A stretch of DNA of 64,000 nucleotides from Gordius sp. MW1 (GCA_964036665.1 OZ038528.1:11290501-11354500), one strand, 5' to 3'; shown: positions 38,101-52,476, numbered from the stretch's first letter. Numbers and translations: made by a program. Notes: generated from the letters alone by a model not told the origin.

Positions 38101-41100
38101 AGAAGTCAATAGAGGATAATAAGATTCTCAAATTGGCCTACTTTTATATATTTTTTCATGCTCTTTCACATAGAATCGAAAAAAATAAATATTTTTACCT
38201 CAAAATTTTTCACATATTTTTCTTTGAACCGTATTCATCCGATGAAAGTTGTCGTTTTCCGACGTGGTTTCCATGATAAAAAGTAAAAATTTATCAGAAT
38301 CAAAAAACTATTACTTTGAAATCATGATCGCATAGTGCATTTTGGATAAATTAAGCACTCACGTTGCGATACAACAAACTAATCGCAACAATAAAACGTT
38401 GTCTTTTGTCAAAATGATAGTTCTCGCAGCTTAAAACCTCTTTTCGGAAGTCAATCGATGATAATAGGATTCTTAAATTGGCCTACTTTTATATATTTTT
38501 TCATGCTCTTTCACATAGAATCAAAAAAAAAATATTTTTACCTCAAAATTTTTCACATATTTTTCTTTGAACCGTATTCATCCGATGAAAGTTGTCGTTT
38601 TCAGACGTGGTTTCCTTGATAAAAAGTAAAAATTTATCAGAATCAGAAAACTATTACTTTGAAATCATGATCGCATAGTGCATTTTTGAAAAATTAAGCA
38701 CTCACGTTGCGATACAACAAACTAATCGCAACAATAAAACGTTGTCTTTTGTCAAAATGATAGTTCTCGCAGCTTAAAACCTCTTTTCGGAAGTCAATCG
38801 AGGATAATAGGATTTTCAAATTGGCTTACTTTTATATATTTTTTCATGCTCTTTCACATAGAATCGAAAAAAAAAAAAATATTTTTACCTCAAAATTTTT
38901 CACATATTTTTCTTTGAACCGTATTCATCCGAAGAAAGTTGTCGTTTTCAGACGTGGTTTCCATGATAAAAAGTAAAAATTAATCAGTTTCAGAAAACTA
39001 TTACTTTGAAATCATGATCGCATAGTACATTTTTGAAAAATGTAGCAGTCACGTTGCGATACAACAAACTAATCGCAAAAATAAAACGTTGTCTTTTGTC
39101 AAAATGATAGTTCTCGCAGCTTAAAACCTCTTTTCGGAAGTCAATCGAGGATAATAGGATTCTCAAATTGGCTTACTTTTATATATTTTTTTATGCTCTT
39201 TCACATAGAATCGAAAAAAATAAATATTTTCACCTTAAAATTTTGAACCGTATTCATCCGATGAAAGTTGTCGTTTTCAGACGTGGTTTCCATGATAAAA
39301 AGTAAAAATTTATCAGAATCAAAAAACTATTACTTTGAAATCATGATCGCATAGTGCATTTTTGAAAAATTAAGCACTTACGTTGCGATACAACAAACTA
39401 ATCGCAACAATAAAACGTTGTCTTTTGTCAAAATGATAGTTCTCGCAGCTTAAAACCTCTTTTCAGAAGTCAATAGAGGATAATAAGATTCTCAAATTGG
39501 CCTACTTTTATATATTTTTTCATGCTCTTTCACATAGAATCGAAAAAAATAAATATTTTCACCTCAAAATTTTTCACCTATTTTTCTTTGAACCGTATTC
39601 ATCCGATGAAAGTTGTCGTTTTCCGACGTGGTTTCCATGATAAAAAGTAAAAATTTATCAGAATCAAAAAACTATTACTTTGAAATCATGATCGCATAGT
39701 GCATTTTTGAAAAATTAAGCACTCACGTTGCGATACAACAAACTAATCGCAACAATAAAACGTTGTCTTCTGTCAAAATGATAGTTCTCGCAGCTTAAAA
39801 CCTCTTTTCGGAAGTCAATCGATGATAATAGGATTCTTAAATTGGCCTACTTTTATATATTTTTTCATGCTCTTTCACAAAGAATCAAAAAAAAATATTT
39901 TTACCTCAAAATTTTTCACATATTTTTCTTTGAACCGTTTTCATCCGATGAAAGTTGTCGTTTTCAGACGTGGTTTCCTTGATAAAAAGTAAAAATTTAT
40001 CAGAATCAGAAAACTATTACTTTGAAATCATGATCGCATAGTGCATTTTTGAAAAATTAAGCACTCACGTTGCGATACAACAAACTAATCGCAACAATAA
40101 AACGTTGTCTTTTGTCAAAATGATAGTTCTCGCAGCTTAAAACCTCTTTTCGGAAGTCAATCGAGGATAATAGGATTTTCAAATTGGCTTACTTTTATAT
40201 ATTTTTTCATGCTCTCTCACATAGAATCGAAAAAAAAAATATTTTTACCTCAAAATTTTTCACATATTTTTCTTTGAACCGTATTCATCCGAAGAAAGTT
40301 GTCGTTTTCAGACGTGGTTTCCATGATAAAAAGTAAAAATTTATCAGAATCAGAAAACTATTACTTTGAAATCATGATCGCATAGTGCATTTTTGAAAAA
40401 TTAAGCACTCACGTTGCGATACAACAAACTAATCGCAAAAATAAAACGTTGTCTTTTGTCAAAATGATAGTTCTCGCAGCTTAAAACCTCTTTTCGGAAG
40501 TCAATCGAGGATAATAGGATTCTCAAATTGGCTTACTTTTATATATTTTTTTATGCTCTTTCACATAGAATCGAAAAAAATAAATATTTTTACCTTAAAA
40601 TTTTGAACCGTATTCATCCGATGAAAGTTGTCGTTTTCAGACGTGGTTTCCATGATAAAAAGTAAAAATTAATCAGAATCAGAAAACTATTACTTTGAAA
40701 TCATGATCGCATAGTGCATTTTTGAAAAATTAAGCACTCACGTTGCGATACAACAAACTAATCGCAACAATAAAACGTTGTCTTTTGTCAAAATGATAAT
40801 TCTCGCAGCTTAAAACCTCTTTTCGGAAGTCAATCGAGGATAATAGGATTCTCAAATTGGCCTACTTTTATATATTTTTTCATGCTCTTTCACATAGAAT
40901 TAAAAAAAAAATATTTTTACCTCAAAATTTTTCACATATTTTTCTTTGAACCGTATTCATCCGATGAAAGTTGTCGTTTTCAGACGTGGTTTCCTTGATA
41001 AAAAGTAAAAATTTATCAGAATCAGAAAACTATTACTTTGAAATCATGATCGCATAGTGCATTTTTAAAAAATTAAGCACTCACGTTGCGATACAACAAA

Positions 41101-41896
41101 CTAATCGCAACAATAAAACGTTGTCTTTTGTCAAAATGATAGTTCTCGCAGCTTAAAACCTCTTTTCGGAAGTCAATAGAGGATAATAGGATTTTCAAAT
41201 TGGCTTACTTTTATATATTTTTTCATGCTCTTTCACATAGAATCGAAAAAAAAAAATATTTTTACCTCAAAATTTTTCACATATTTTTCTTTGAACCGTA
41301 TTCATCCGAAGAAAGTTGTCGTTTTCAGACGTGGTTTCCATGATAAAAAGTAAAAATTTATCAGAATCAGAAAACTATTACTTTGAAATCATGATCGCAT
41401 AGTGCATTTTTGAAAAATTAAGCACTCACGTTGCGATACAACAAACTAATCGCAAAAATAAAACGTTGTCTTTTGTCAAAATGATAGTTCTCGCTGCTTA
41501 AAACCTCTTTTCGGAAGTCAATCGAGGATAATAGGATTCTCAAATTGGCTTACTTTTATATCTTTTTTTATGCTCTTTCACATAGAATCGAAAAAAATAA
41601 ATATTTTTACCTTAAAATTTTGAACCGTATTCATCCGATGAAAGTTGTCGTTTTCAGACGTGGTTTCCATGATAAAAAGTAAAAATTTATCAGAATCAAA
41701 AAACTATTACTTTGAAATCATGATCGCATAGTGCATTTTTGAAGAATTAAGCACTCACGTTGCGATACAACAAACTAATCGCAAAAATAAAACGTTGTCT
41801 TTTGTCAAAATGATAGTTCTCGCAGCTTAAAACCTCTTTTCGGAAGTCAATCGAGGATAATAGGATTCTCAAATTGGCTTACTTTTATATATTTTT
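31593..41896. repeat. 5096-bp, 15-monomer higher-order repeat (2.02 copies)
   Basis: Anchors run from 31776 to 36872 with 15 intervals summing to 5096. Paired variants are GACGTCG at 31808/36904, GAAAATTATT at 32179/37275, TTTGAGTATTC (loss of ACC) near 32786/37882, TTTTGGATAAATT at 33244/38340, ATCAGTTTCAG near 33887/38983, TTTTCAGAAG at 33000/38096 and 34374/39470, and GAAGAATT at 36645/41741. One difference seen is C at 32647 against A at 37743. The left edge is set by CAACAATAAAACG against CAAAAATAAAACG, and the right edge by TTTTTTCATG against TTTTTTTATG near 41897. Confidence 0.93.
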
Positions 41897-44800
41897 TTAT
41901 GCTCTTTCACATAGAATCGAAAAAAATAAATATTTCTACCTTAAAATTTTGAACCGTATTCATCCGATGAAAGTTGTCGTTTTCAGACGTGGTTTCCATG
42001 ATAAAAAGTAAAAATTTATCAGAATCAGAAAACTATTACTTTGAAATCATGATCGCATAGTGCATTTTTGAAAAATTAAGCACTCACGCTGCGATACAAC
42101 AAACTAATCGCAACAATAAAACGTTGTCTTTTGTCAAAATGATAATTCTCGCAGCTTAAAACCTCTTTTCGGAAGTCAATCGAGGATAATAGGATTCTCA
42201 AATTGGCCTACTTTTATATATTTTTTCATGCTCTTTCACATAGAATCTAAAAAAATATTTTTACCTCAAAATTTTTCACATATTTTTTTTTGAACCGTAT
42301 TCATCCGATGAAAGTTGTCGTTTTCAGACGTGGTTTCCTTGATAAAAAGTAAAAATTTATCAGAATCAGAAAACTATTACTTTGAAATCATGATCGCATA
42401 GTGCATTTTTGAAAATTAAGCACTCACGTTGCGATACAACAAACTAATCGCAACAATAAAACGTTGTCTTTTGTCAAAATGATAGTTCTCGCAGCTTAAA
42501 ACCTCTTTTCGGAAGTCAATCGAGGATAATAGGATTCTCAAATTGGCTTACTTTTATATATTTTTTCATGCTCTTTCACATAGAATCGAAAAAAAAAATA
42601 TTTTTACCTCAAAATTGTTCACATATTTTTCTTTGGACCGTATTCATCCGAAGAAAGTTGTCGTTTTCAGACGTGGTTTCCATGATAAAAAGTAAAAATT
42701 TATCAGAATCAGAAAACTATTACTTTGAAATCATGATCGCATAGTGCATTTTTGAAAAATTAAGCACTCACGTTGCGATACAACAAACTAATCGCAACAA
42801 TAAAACGTTGTCTTTTGTCAAAATGATAGTCCTCGCAGCTTAAAACCTCTTTTCGGAAGTCAATCGAGGATAATAGGATTCTCAAATTGGCTTACTTTTA
42901 TATATTTTTTCATGCTCTTTAGCATAGAATCGAAAAAAAAATATTTTTACCTCAAAATTTTTCACATATTTTTCTTTGAACCGTATTCATCCGAAGAAAG
43001 TTGTCGTTTTCAGACGTGGTTTCCATGATAAAAAGTAAAAATTTATCAGAATCAGAAAACTATTACTTTGAAATCATGATCGCATAGTGCATTTTTGAAA
43101 AATTAAGCACTCACGTTGCGATACAACAAACTAATCGCAAAAATAAAACGTTGTCTTTTGTCAAAATGATAGTTCTCGCAGCTTAAAACCTCTTTTCGGA
43201 AGTCAATAGAGGATAATAGGATTCTCAAATTGGCCTACTTTTATATATTTTTTCATGCTCTTTCACATAGAATCGAAAAAAATAAATATTTTTACCTCAA
43301 AATTTTTCACATATTTTTCTTTCAACCGTATTCATCCGATGAAAGTTGTCGTTTTCAGACGTGGTTTCCATGATAAAAAGTAAAAATTTATCAGAATCAG
43401 AAAACTATTACTTTGAAATCATGATCGCATAGTGCATTTTTGAAAAAGTAAGCAGTTACGTTGCGATACAACAAACTAATCGCAACAATAAAACGTTGTC
43501 TTTTGTCAAAATGATAGTTCTCGCAGCTTAAAACCTCTTTTCGGAAGTCAATCGAGGATAATAGGATTCTCAAATTGGCTTACTTTTATATATTTTTTTA
43601 TGCTCTTTCACATAGAATCGAAAAAAATAAATATTTTTACCTTAAAATTTTGAACCGTATTCATCCGATGAAAGTTGTCGTTTTCAGACGTGGTTTCCAT
43701 GATAAAAAGTAAAAATTTATCAGAATCAGAAAACTATTACTTTGAAATCATGATCGCATAGTGCATTTTTGAAAAATTAAGCACTCACGTTGCGATACAA
43801 CAAACTAATCGCAACAATAAAACGTTGTCTTTTGTCAAAATGATAGTTCTCGCAGCTTAAAACCTCTTTTCGGAAGTCAATCGAGGTTAATAGGATTCTC
43901 AAATTGGCCTACTTTTATATATTTTTTCATGCTCTTTCACATAGAATTAAAAAAAATATTTTTACCTCAAAATTTTTCACATATTTTTCTTTAACCCGTA
44001 TTCATCCGATGAAAGTTGTCGTTTTCAGACGTGGTTTCCTTGATAAAAAGTAAAAATTTATCAGAATCAGAAAACTATTACTTTGAAATCATGATCGCAT
44101 AGTGCATTTTTGAAAAATTAAGCACTCACGTTGCGATACAACAAACCAATCGCAACAATAAAACGTTGTCTTTTGTCAAAATGATAGTTCTCGCAGCTTA
44201 AAACCTCTTTTCGGAAGTCAATCGAGGAAATAGGATTCTCAAATTGGCTTACTTTTATATATTTTTTTATGCTCTTTCACATAGAATCGAAAAAAATAAA
44301 TATTTTTACCTTAAAATTTTGAACCGTATTCATCCGATGAAAGTTGTCGTTTTCAGACGTGGTTTCCATGATAAAAAGTAAAAATTTATCAGAATCAGAA
44401 AACTATTACTTTGAAATCATGATCGCATAGTGCATTTTTGAAAAATTAAGCACTCACGTTGCGATACAACAAACTAATCGCAACAATAAAACGTTGTCTT
44501 TTGTTAAAATGATAGTTCTCATAGGCTTAAAACCTCTTTTCGGAAGTCAATCGAGGATAATAGGATTCTCAAATTGGCCTACTTTTATATATTTTTTCAT
44601 GCTCTTTCACATAGAATCTAAAAAAAATATTTTTACCTCAAAATTTTTCACATATTTTTCTTTGAACCGTATTCATTCGATGAAAGTTGTCGTTTTCAGA
44701 CGTGGTTTCCTCGATAAAAAGTAAAAATTTATCAGAATCAGAAAACTATTACTTTGAAATCATGATCGCATAGTGCATTTTTGAAAAATTAAGCACTCAC

Positions 44801-45542
44801 GTTGCGATACAACAAACTAATCGCAACAATAAAACGTTGTCTTTTGTCAAAATGATAGTTCTCGCAGCTTAAAACCTCTTTTCGGAAGTCAATAGAGGAT
44901 AATAGGATTCTCAAATTGGCCTACTTTTATATATTTTTTCATGCTCTTTCACATAGAATCAAAAAAAAATAAATATTTTTACCTCAAAATTTTTCACATA
45001 TTTTTCTTTGAACCGTATTCATCCGAAGAAAGTTGTCGTTTTCAGACGTGGTTTCCATGATAAAAAGTAAAAATTTATCAGAATCAGAAAACTATTACTT
45101 TGAAATCATGATCGCATAGTGCATTTTTGAAAAATTAAGCACTCACGTTGCGATACAACAAACTAATCGCAAAAATAAAACGTTGTCTTTTGTCAAAATG
45201 ATAGTTCTCGCTGCTTAAAACCTCTTTTCGGAAGTCAATCGAGGATAATAGGATTCTCAAATTGGCTTACTTTTATATCTTTTTTTATGCTCTTTCACAT
45301 AGAATCGAAAAAAATAAATATTTTTACCTTAAAATTTTGAACCGTATTCATCCGATGAAAGTTGTCGTTTTCAGACGTGGTTTCCATGATAAAAAGTAAA
45401 AATTTATCAGAATCAGAAAACTATTACTTTGAAATCATGATCGCATAGTGCATTTTTGAAAAATTAAGCACTCACGTTGCGATACAACAAACTAATCGCA
45501 ACAATAAAACGTTGTCTTTTGTCAAATGATAATTCTCGCAGC
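41897..45542. repeat. Block D: mosaic monomers, source of long-range copies
   Basis: About eleven monomers with no internal tandem HOR that I can see. About 43340-44485 matches 57619-58764 at an offset of 14279 bp (42 monomers), sharing GAAAAAGTAAGCAGTTACG, TTTAACCCGTATT (43991/58270) and AATCGAGGAAATAGG (44221/58500). One difference seen is GAGGTTAAT near 43884. The TCCTCGAT variant at 44709 recurs at 47769 and 52543. No gene is present. Confidence 0.75.
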
Positions 45543-48500
45543 TTAAAACCTCTTTTCGGAAGTCAATCGAGGATAATAGGATTCTCAAATTGGCCTACTT
45601 TTATATATTTTTTCATGCTCTTTCACATAGAATCTAAAAAAATATTTTTACCTCAAAATTGTTCACATATTTTTCTTTGGACCGTATTCATCCGAAGAAA
45701 GTTGTCGTTTTCAGACGTGGTTTCCATGATAAAAAGTAAAAATTTATCAGAATCAGAAAACTATTACTTTGAAATCATGATCGCATAGTGCATTTTTGAA
45801 AAATTAAGCACTCACGTTGCGATACAACAAACTAATCGCAACAATAAAACGTTGTCTTTTGTCAAAATGATAGTTCTCGCAGCTTAAAACCTCTTTTCGG
45901 AAGTCAATCGTGATAATAGGATTCTCAAATTGGCTTACTTTTATATATTTTTTCATGCTCTTTCACATAGAATCGAAAAAAAAAATATTTTTACCTCAAA
46001 ATTTTCACATATTTTTCTTTGAACCGTATTCATCCGAAGAAAGTTGTCGTTTTCAGACGTGGTTTCCATGATAAAAAGTAAAAATTTATCAGAATTAGAA
46101 AACTATTACTTTGAAATCATGATCGCATAGTGCATTTTTGAAAAATTAAGCACTCACGTTGCGATACAACAAACTAATCGCAACAATAAAACGTTGTCTT
46201 TTGTCAAAATGATAGTTCTCGCAGCTTAAAACCTCTTTTCGGAAGTCAATAGAGGATAATATGATTCTCAAATTGGCCTACTTTTATATATTTTTTCATG
46301 CTCTTTCACATAGAATCGAAAAAAATAAATATTTTTACCTCAAAATTTTTGACATATTTTTCTTTGAACCGTATTCATCCGATGAAAGTTGTCGTTTTCC
46401 GACGTGGTTTCCATGATAAAAAGTAAAAATTTATCAGAATCAAAAAACTATTACTTTGAAATCATTATCGCATAGTGCATTTTTGAAAAATTAAGCACTC
46501 ACGTTGCGATACAACAAACTAATCGCAACAATAAAACGTTGTCTTTTGTCAAAATGATAGTCCTCGCAGCTTAAAACCTCTTTTCGGAAGTCAATCGAGG
46601 ATAATAGGATTCTCAAATTGGCTTACTTTTATATATTTTTTCATGCTCTTTCACATAGAATCGAAAAAAAAATATTTTTACCTCAAAATTTTTCACATAT
46701 TTTTCTTTGAACCGTATTCATCCGAAGAAAGTTGTCGTTTTCAGACGTGGTTTCCATGATAAAAAGTAAAAATTTATCAGAATCAGAAAACTATTACTTT
46801 GAAATCATGATCGCATAGTGCATTTTTGAAAAATTAAGCACTCACGTTGCGATACAACAAACTAATCGCAAAAATAAAACGTTGTCTTTTGTCAAAATGA
46901 TAGTTCTCGCAGCTTAAAACCTCTTTTCGGAAGTCAATAGAGGATAATAGGATTCTCAAATTGGCCTACTTTTATATATTTTTTCATGCTCTTTCACATA
47001 GAATCGAAAAAAATAAATATTTTTACCTCAAAATTTTTCACATATTTTTCTTTCAACCGTATTCATCCGATGAAAGTTGTCGTTTTCAGACGTGGTTTCC
47101 ATGATAAAAAGTAAAAATTTATCAGAATCAGAAAACTATTACTTTGAAATCATGATCGCATAGTGCATTTTTGAAAAAGTAAGCAGTTACGTTGCGATAC
47201 AACAAACTAATCGCAACAATAAAACGTTGTCATTGTCAAAATGATAGTTCTCGCAGCTTAAAACCTCTTTTCGGAAGTCAATCGAGGATAATAGGATTCT
47301 CAAATTGGCTTACTTTTATATATTTTTTTATGCTCTTTCACATAGAATCGAAAAAAATAAATATTTTTACCTTAAAATTTTGAACCGTATTCATCCGATG
47401 AAAGTTGTCGTTTTCAGACGTGGTTTCCATGATAAAAAGTAAAAATTTATCAGAATCAGAAAACTATTACTTTGAAATCATGATCGCATAGTGCATTTTT
47501 GAAAAATTAAGCACTCACGTTGCGATACAACAAACTAATCGCAACAATAAAACGTTGTCTTTTGTTAAAATGATAGTTCTCGCAGCTTAAAACCTCTTTT
47601 CGGAAGTCAATCGAGGATAATAGGATTCTCAAATTGGCCTACTTTTATATATTTTTTCATGCTCTTTCACATAGAATCAAAAAAAAATATTTTTACCTCA
47701 AAATTTTTCACATATTTTTCTTTGAACCGTATTCATTCGATGAAAGTTGTCGTTTTCAGACGTGGTTTCCTCGATAAAAAGTAAAAATTTATCAGAATCA
47801 GAAAACTATTACTTTGAAATCATGATCGCATAGTGCATTTTTGAAAAATTAAGCACTCACGTTGCGATACAACAAACTAATCGCAACAATAAAACGTTGT
47901 CTTTTGTCAAAATGATAGTTCTCGCAGCTTAAAACCTCTTTTCGGAAGTCAATAGAGGATAATAGGATTCTCAAATTGGCCTACTTTTATATATTTTTTC
48001 ATGCTCTTTCACATAGAATCAAAAAAAAAATATTTTTACCTCAAAATTTTTCACATATTTTTCTTTGAACCGTATTCATCCGAAGAAAGTTGTCGTTTTC
48101 AGACGTGGTTTCCATGATAAAAAGTAAAAATTTATCAGAATCAGAAAACTATTACTTTGAAATCATGATCGCATAGTGCATTTTTGAAAAATTAAGCACT
48201 CACGTTGCGATACAACAAACTAATCGCAAAAATAAAACGTTGTCTTTTGTCAAAATGATAGTTCTCGCTGCTTAAAACCTCTTTTCGGAAGTCAATCGAG
48301 GATAATAGGATTCTCAAATTGGCCTACTTTTATATATTTTTTCATGCTCTTTCACATAGAATCTAAAAAAATATTTTTACCTCAAAATTGTTCACATATT
48401 TTTCTTTGGACCGTATTCATCCGAAGAAAGTTGTCGTTTTCAGACGTGGTTTCCATGATAAAAAGTAAAAATTTATCAGAATCAGAAAACTATTACATTG

Positions 48501-51500
48501 AAATCATGATCGCATAGTGCATTTTTGAAAAATTAAGCACTCACGTTGCGATACAACAAACTAATCGCAACAATAAAACGTTGTCTTTTGTCAAAATGAT
48601 AGTTCTCGCAGCTTAAAACCTCTTTTCGGAAGTCAATCGTGATAATAGGATTCTCAAATTGGCTTACTTTTATATATTTTTTCATGCTCTTTCACATAGA
48701 ATCGAAAAAAAAAATATTTTTACCTCAAAATTTTCACATATTTTTCTTTGAACCGTATTCATCCGAAGAAAGTTGTCGTTTTCAGACGTGGTTTCCATGA
48801 TAAAAAGTAAAAATTTATCAGAATCAGAAAACTATTACTTTGAAATCATGATCGCATAGTGCATTTTTGAAAAATTAAGCACTCACGTTGCGATACAACA
48901 AACTAATCGCAACAATAAAACGTTGTCTTTTGTCAAAATGATAGTTCTCGCAGCTTAAAACCTCTTTTCGGAAGTCAATAGAGGATAATATGATTCTCAA
49001 ATTGGCCTACTTTTATATATTTTTTCATGCTCTTTCACATAGAATCGAAAAAAATAAATATTTTTACCTCAAAATTTTTGACATATTTTTCTTTGAACCG
49101 TATTCATCCGATGAAAGTTGTCGTTTTCCGACGTGGTTTCCATGATAAAAAGTAAAAATTTATCAGAATCAAAAAACTATTACTTTGAAATCATTATCGC
49201 ATAGTGCATTTTTGAAAAATTAAGCACTCACGTTGCGATACAACAAACTAATCGCAACAATAAAACGTTGTCTTTTGTCAAAATGATAGTCCTCGCAGCT
49301 TAAAACCTCTTTTCGGAAGTCAATCGAGGATAATAGGATTCTCAAATTGGCTTACTTTTATATATTTTTTCATGCTCTTTCACATAGAATCGAAAAAAAA
49401 ATATTTTTACCTCAAAATTTTTCACATATTTTTCTTTGAACCGTATTCATCCGAAGAAAGTTGTCGTTTTCAGACGTGGTTTCCATGATAAAAAGTAAAA
49501 ATTTATCAGAATCAGAAAACTATTACTTTGAAATCATGATCGCATAGTGCATTTTTGAAAAATTAAGCACTCACGTTGCGATACAACAAACTAATCGCAA
49601 AAATAAAACGTTGTCTTTTGTCAAAATGATAGTTCTCGCAGCTTAAAACCTCTTTTCGGAAGTCAATAGAGGATAATAGGATTCTCAAATTGGCCTACTT
49701 TTATATATTTTTTCATGCTCTTTCACATAGAATCGAAAAAAATAAATATTTTTACCTCAAAATTTTTCACATATTTTTCTTTCAACCGTATTCATCCGAT
49801 GAAAGTTGTCGTTTTCAGACGTGGTTTCCATGATAAAAAGTAAAAATTTATCAGAATCAGAAAACTATTACTTTGAAATCATGATCGCATAGTGCATTTT
49901 TGAAAAAGTAAGCAGTTACGTTGCGATACAACAAACTAATCGCAACAATAAAACGTTGTCATTGTCAAAATGATAGTTCTCGCAGCTTAAAACCTCTTTT
50001 CGGAAGTCAATCGAGGATAATAGGATTCTCAAATTGGCTTACTTTTATATATTTTTTTATGCTCTTTCACATAGAATCGAAAAAAATAAATATTTTTACC
50101 TTAAAATTTTGAACCGTATTCATCCGATGAAAGTTGTCGTTTTCAGACGTGGTTTCCATGATAAAAAGTAAAAATTTATCAGAATCAGAAAACTATTACT
50201 TTGAAATCATGATCGCATAGTGCATTTTTGAAAAATTAAGCACTCACGTTGCGATACAACAAACTAATCGCAACAATAAAACGTTGTCTTTTGTTAAAAT
50301 GATAGTTCTCGCAGCTTAAAACCTCTTTTCGGAAGTCAATCGAGGATAATAGGATTCTCAAATTGGCCTACTTTTATATATTTTTTCATGCTCTTTCACA
50401 TAGAATCAAAAAAAAATATTTTTACCTCAAAATTGTTCACATATTTTTCTTTGGACCGTATTCATCCGAAGAAAGTTGTCGTTTTCAGACGTGGTTTCCA
50501 TGATAAAAAGTAAAAATTTATCAGAATCAGAAAACTATTACATTGAAATCATGATCGCATAGTGCATTTTTGAAAAATTAAGCACTCACGTTGCGATACA
50601 ACAAACTAATCGCAACAATAAAACGTTGTCTTTTGTCAAAATGATAGTTCTCGCAGCTTAAAACCTCTTTTCGGAAGTCAATCGTGATAATAGGATTCTC
50701 AAATTGGCTTACTTTTATATATTTTTTCATGCTCTTTCACATAGAATCGAAAAAAAAAATATTTTTACCTCAAAATTTTCACATATTTTTCTTTGAACCG
50801 TATTCATCCGAAGAAAGTTGTCGTTTTCAGACGTGGTTTCCATGATAAAAAGTAAAAATTTATCAGAATCAGAAAACTATTACTTTGAAATCATGATCGC
50901 ATAGTGCATTTTTGAAAAATTAAGCACTCACGTTGCGATACAACAAACTAATCGCAACAATAAAACGTTGTCTTTTGTCAAAATGATAGTTCTCGCAGCT
51001 TAAAACCTCTTTTCGGAAGTCAATAGAGGATAATATGATTCTCAAATTGGCCTACTTTTATATATTTTTTCATGCTCTTTCACATAGAATCGAAAAAAAT
51101 AAATATTTTTACCTCAAAATTTTTGACATATTTTTCTTTGAACCGTATTCATCCGATGAAAGTTGTCGTTTTCCGACGTGGTTTCCATGATAAAAAGTAA
51201 AAATTTATCAGAATCAAAAAACTATTACTTTGAAATCATTATCGCATAGTGCATTTTTGAAAAATTAAGCACTCACGTTGCGATACAACAAACTAATCGC
51301 AACAATAAAACGTTGTCTTTTGTCAAAATGATAGTCCTCGCAGCTTAAAACCTCTTTTCGGAAGTCAATCGAGGATAATAGGATTCTCAAATTGGCTTAC
51401 TTTTATATATTTTTTCATGCTCTTTCACATAGAATCGAAAAAAAAATATTTTTACCTCAAAATTTTTCACATATTTTTCTTTGAACCGTATTCATCCGAA

Positions 51501-52476
51501 GAAAGTTGTCGTTTTCAGACGTGGTTTCCATGATAAAAAGTAAAAATTTATCAGAATCAGAAAACTATTACTTTGAAATCATGATCGCATAGTGCATTTT
51601 TGAAAAATTAAGCACTCACGTTGCGATACAACAAACTAATCGCAAAAATAAAACGTTGTCTTTTGTCAAAATGATAGTTCTCGCAGCTTAAAACCTCTTT
51701 TCGGAAGTCAATAGAGGATAATAGGATTCTCAAATTGGCCTACTTTTATATATTTTTTCATGCTCTTTCACATAGAATCGAAAAAAATAAATATTTTTAC
51801 CTCAAAATTTTTCACATATTTTTCTTTCAACCGTATTCATCCGATGAAAGTTGTCGTTTTCAGACGTGGTTTCCATGATAAAAAGTAAAAATTTATCAGA
51901 ATCAGAAAACTATTACTTTGAAATCATGATCGCATAGTGCATTTTTGAAAAAGTAAGCAGTTACGTTGCGATACAACAAACTAATCGCAACAATAAAACG
52001 TTGTCATTGTCAAAATGATAGTTCTCGCAGCTTAAAACCTCTTTTCGGAAGTCAATCGAGGATAATAGGATTCTCAAATTGGCTTACTTTTATATATTTT
52101 TTTATGCTCTTTCACATAGAATCGAAAAAAATAAATATTTTTACCTTAAAATTTTGAACCGTATTCATCCGATGAAAGTTGTCGTTTTCAGACGTGGTTT
52201 CCATGATAAAAAGTAAAAATTTATCAGAATCAGAAAACTATTACTTTGAAATCATGATCGCATAGTGCATTTTTGAAAAATTAAGCACTCACGTTGCGAT
52301 ACAACAAACTAATCGCAACAATAAAACGTTGTCTTTTGTTAAAATGATAGTTCTCGCAGCTTAAAACCTCTTTTCGGAAGTCAATCGAGGATAATAGGAT
52401 TCTCAAATTGGCCTACTTTTATATATTTTTTCATGCTCTTTCACATAGAATCAAAAAAAAATATTTTTACCTCAAA
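45543..52476. repeat. Six-monomer 2045-bp unit, three copies with a two-monomer spacer
   Basis: The unit occupies 45658-47702, 48387-50431 and 50432-52476. The second and third copies are directly adjacent. The first and second are separated by 684 bp (47703-48386, two monomers), giving offsets of 2729 and 2045 bp. Shared markers are AATTGTTCAC with TTTGGACCG, CAATCGTGATAAT, AATAGAGGATAATATG, TTTTTGACATATT, ATCATTATCGC, GATAGTCCTCG, GTAAGCAGTTACG and the shortened TTGTCATTGTC (near 47229, 49958, 52003). The first copy differs by GAATTAGAA near 46095 and by ATTACTTTG where the other two have ATTACATTG. Confidence 0.9.

Noticed and set aside
15387-41896. Treating the near-identical HOR copies as an assembly artefact
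   Set aside because: At least one substitution distinguishes the copies in each HOR (17906/22322 and 32647/37743), and unit edges fall at different places in the monomers, which fits real tandem copies. Long-read confirmation would still be decisive.
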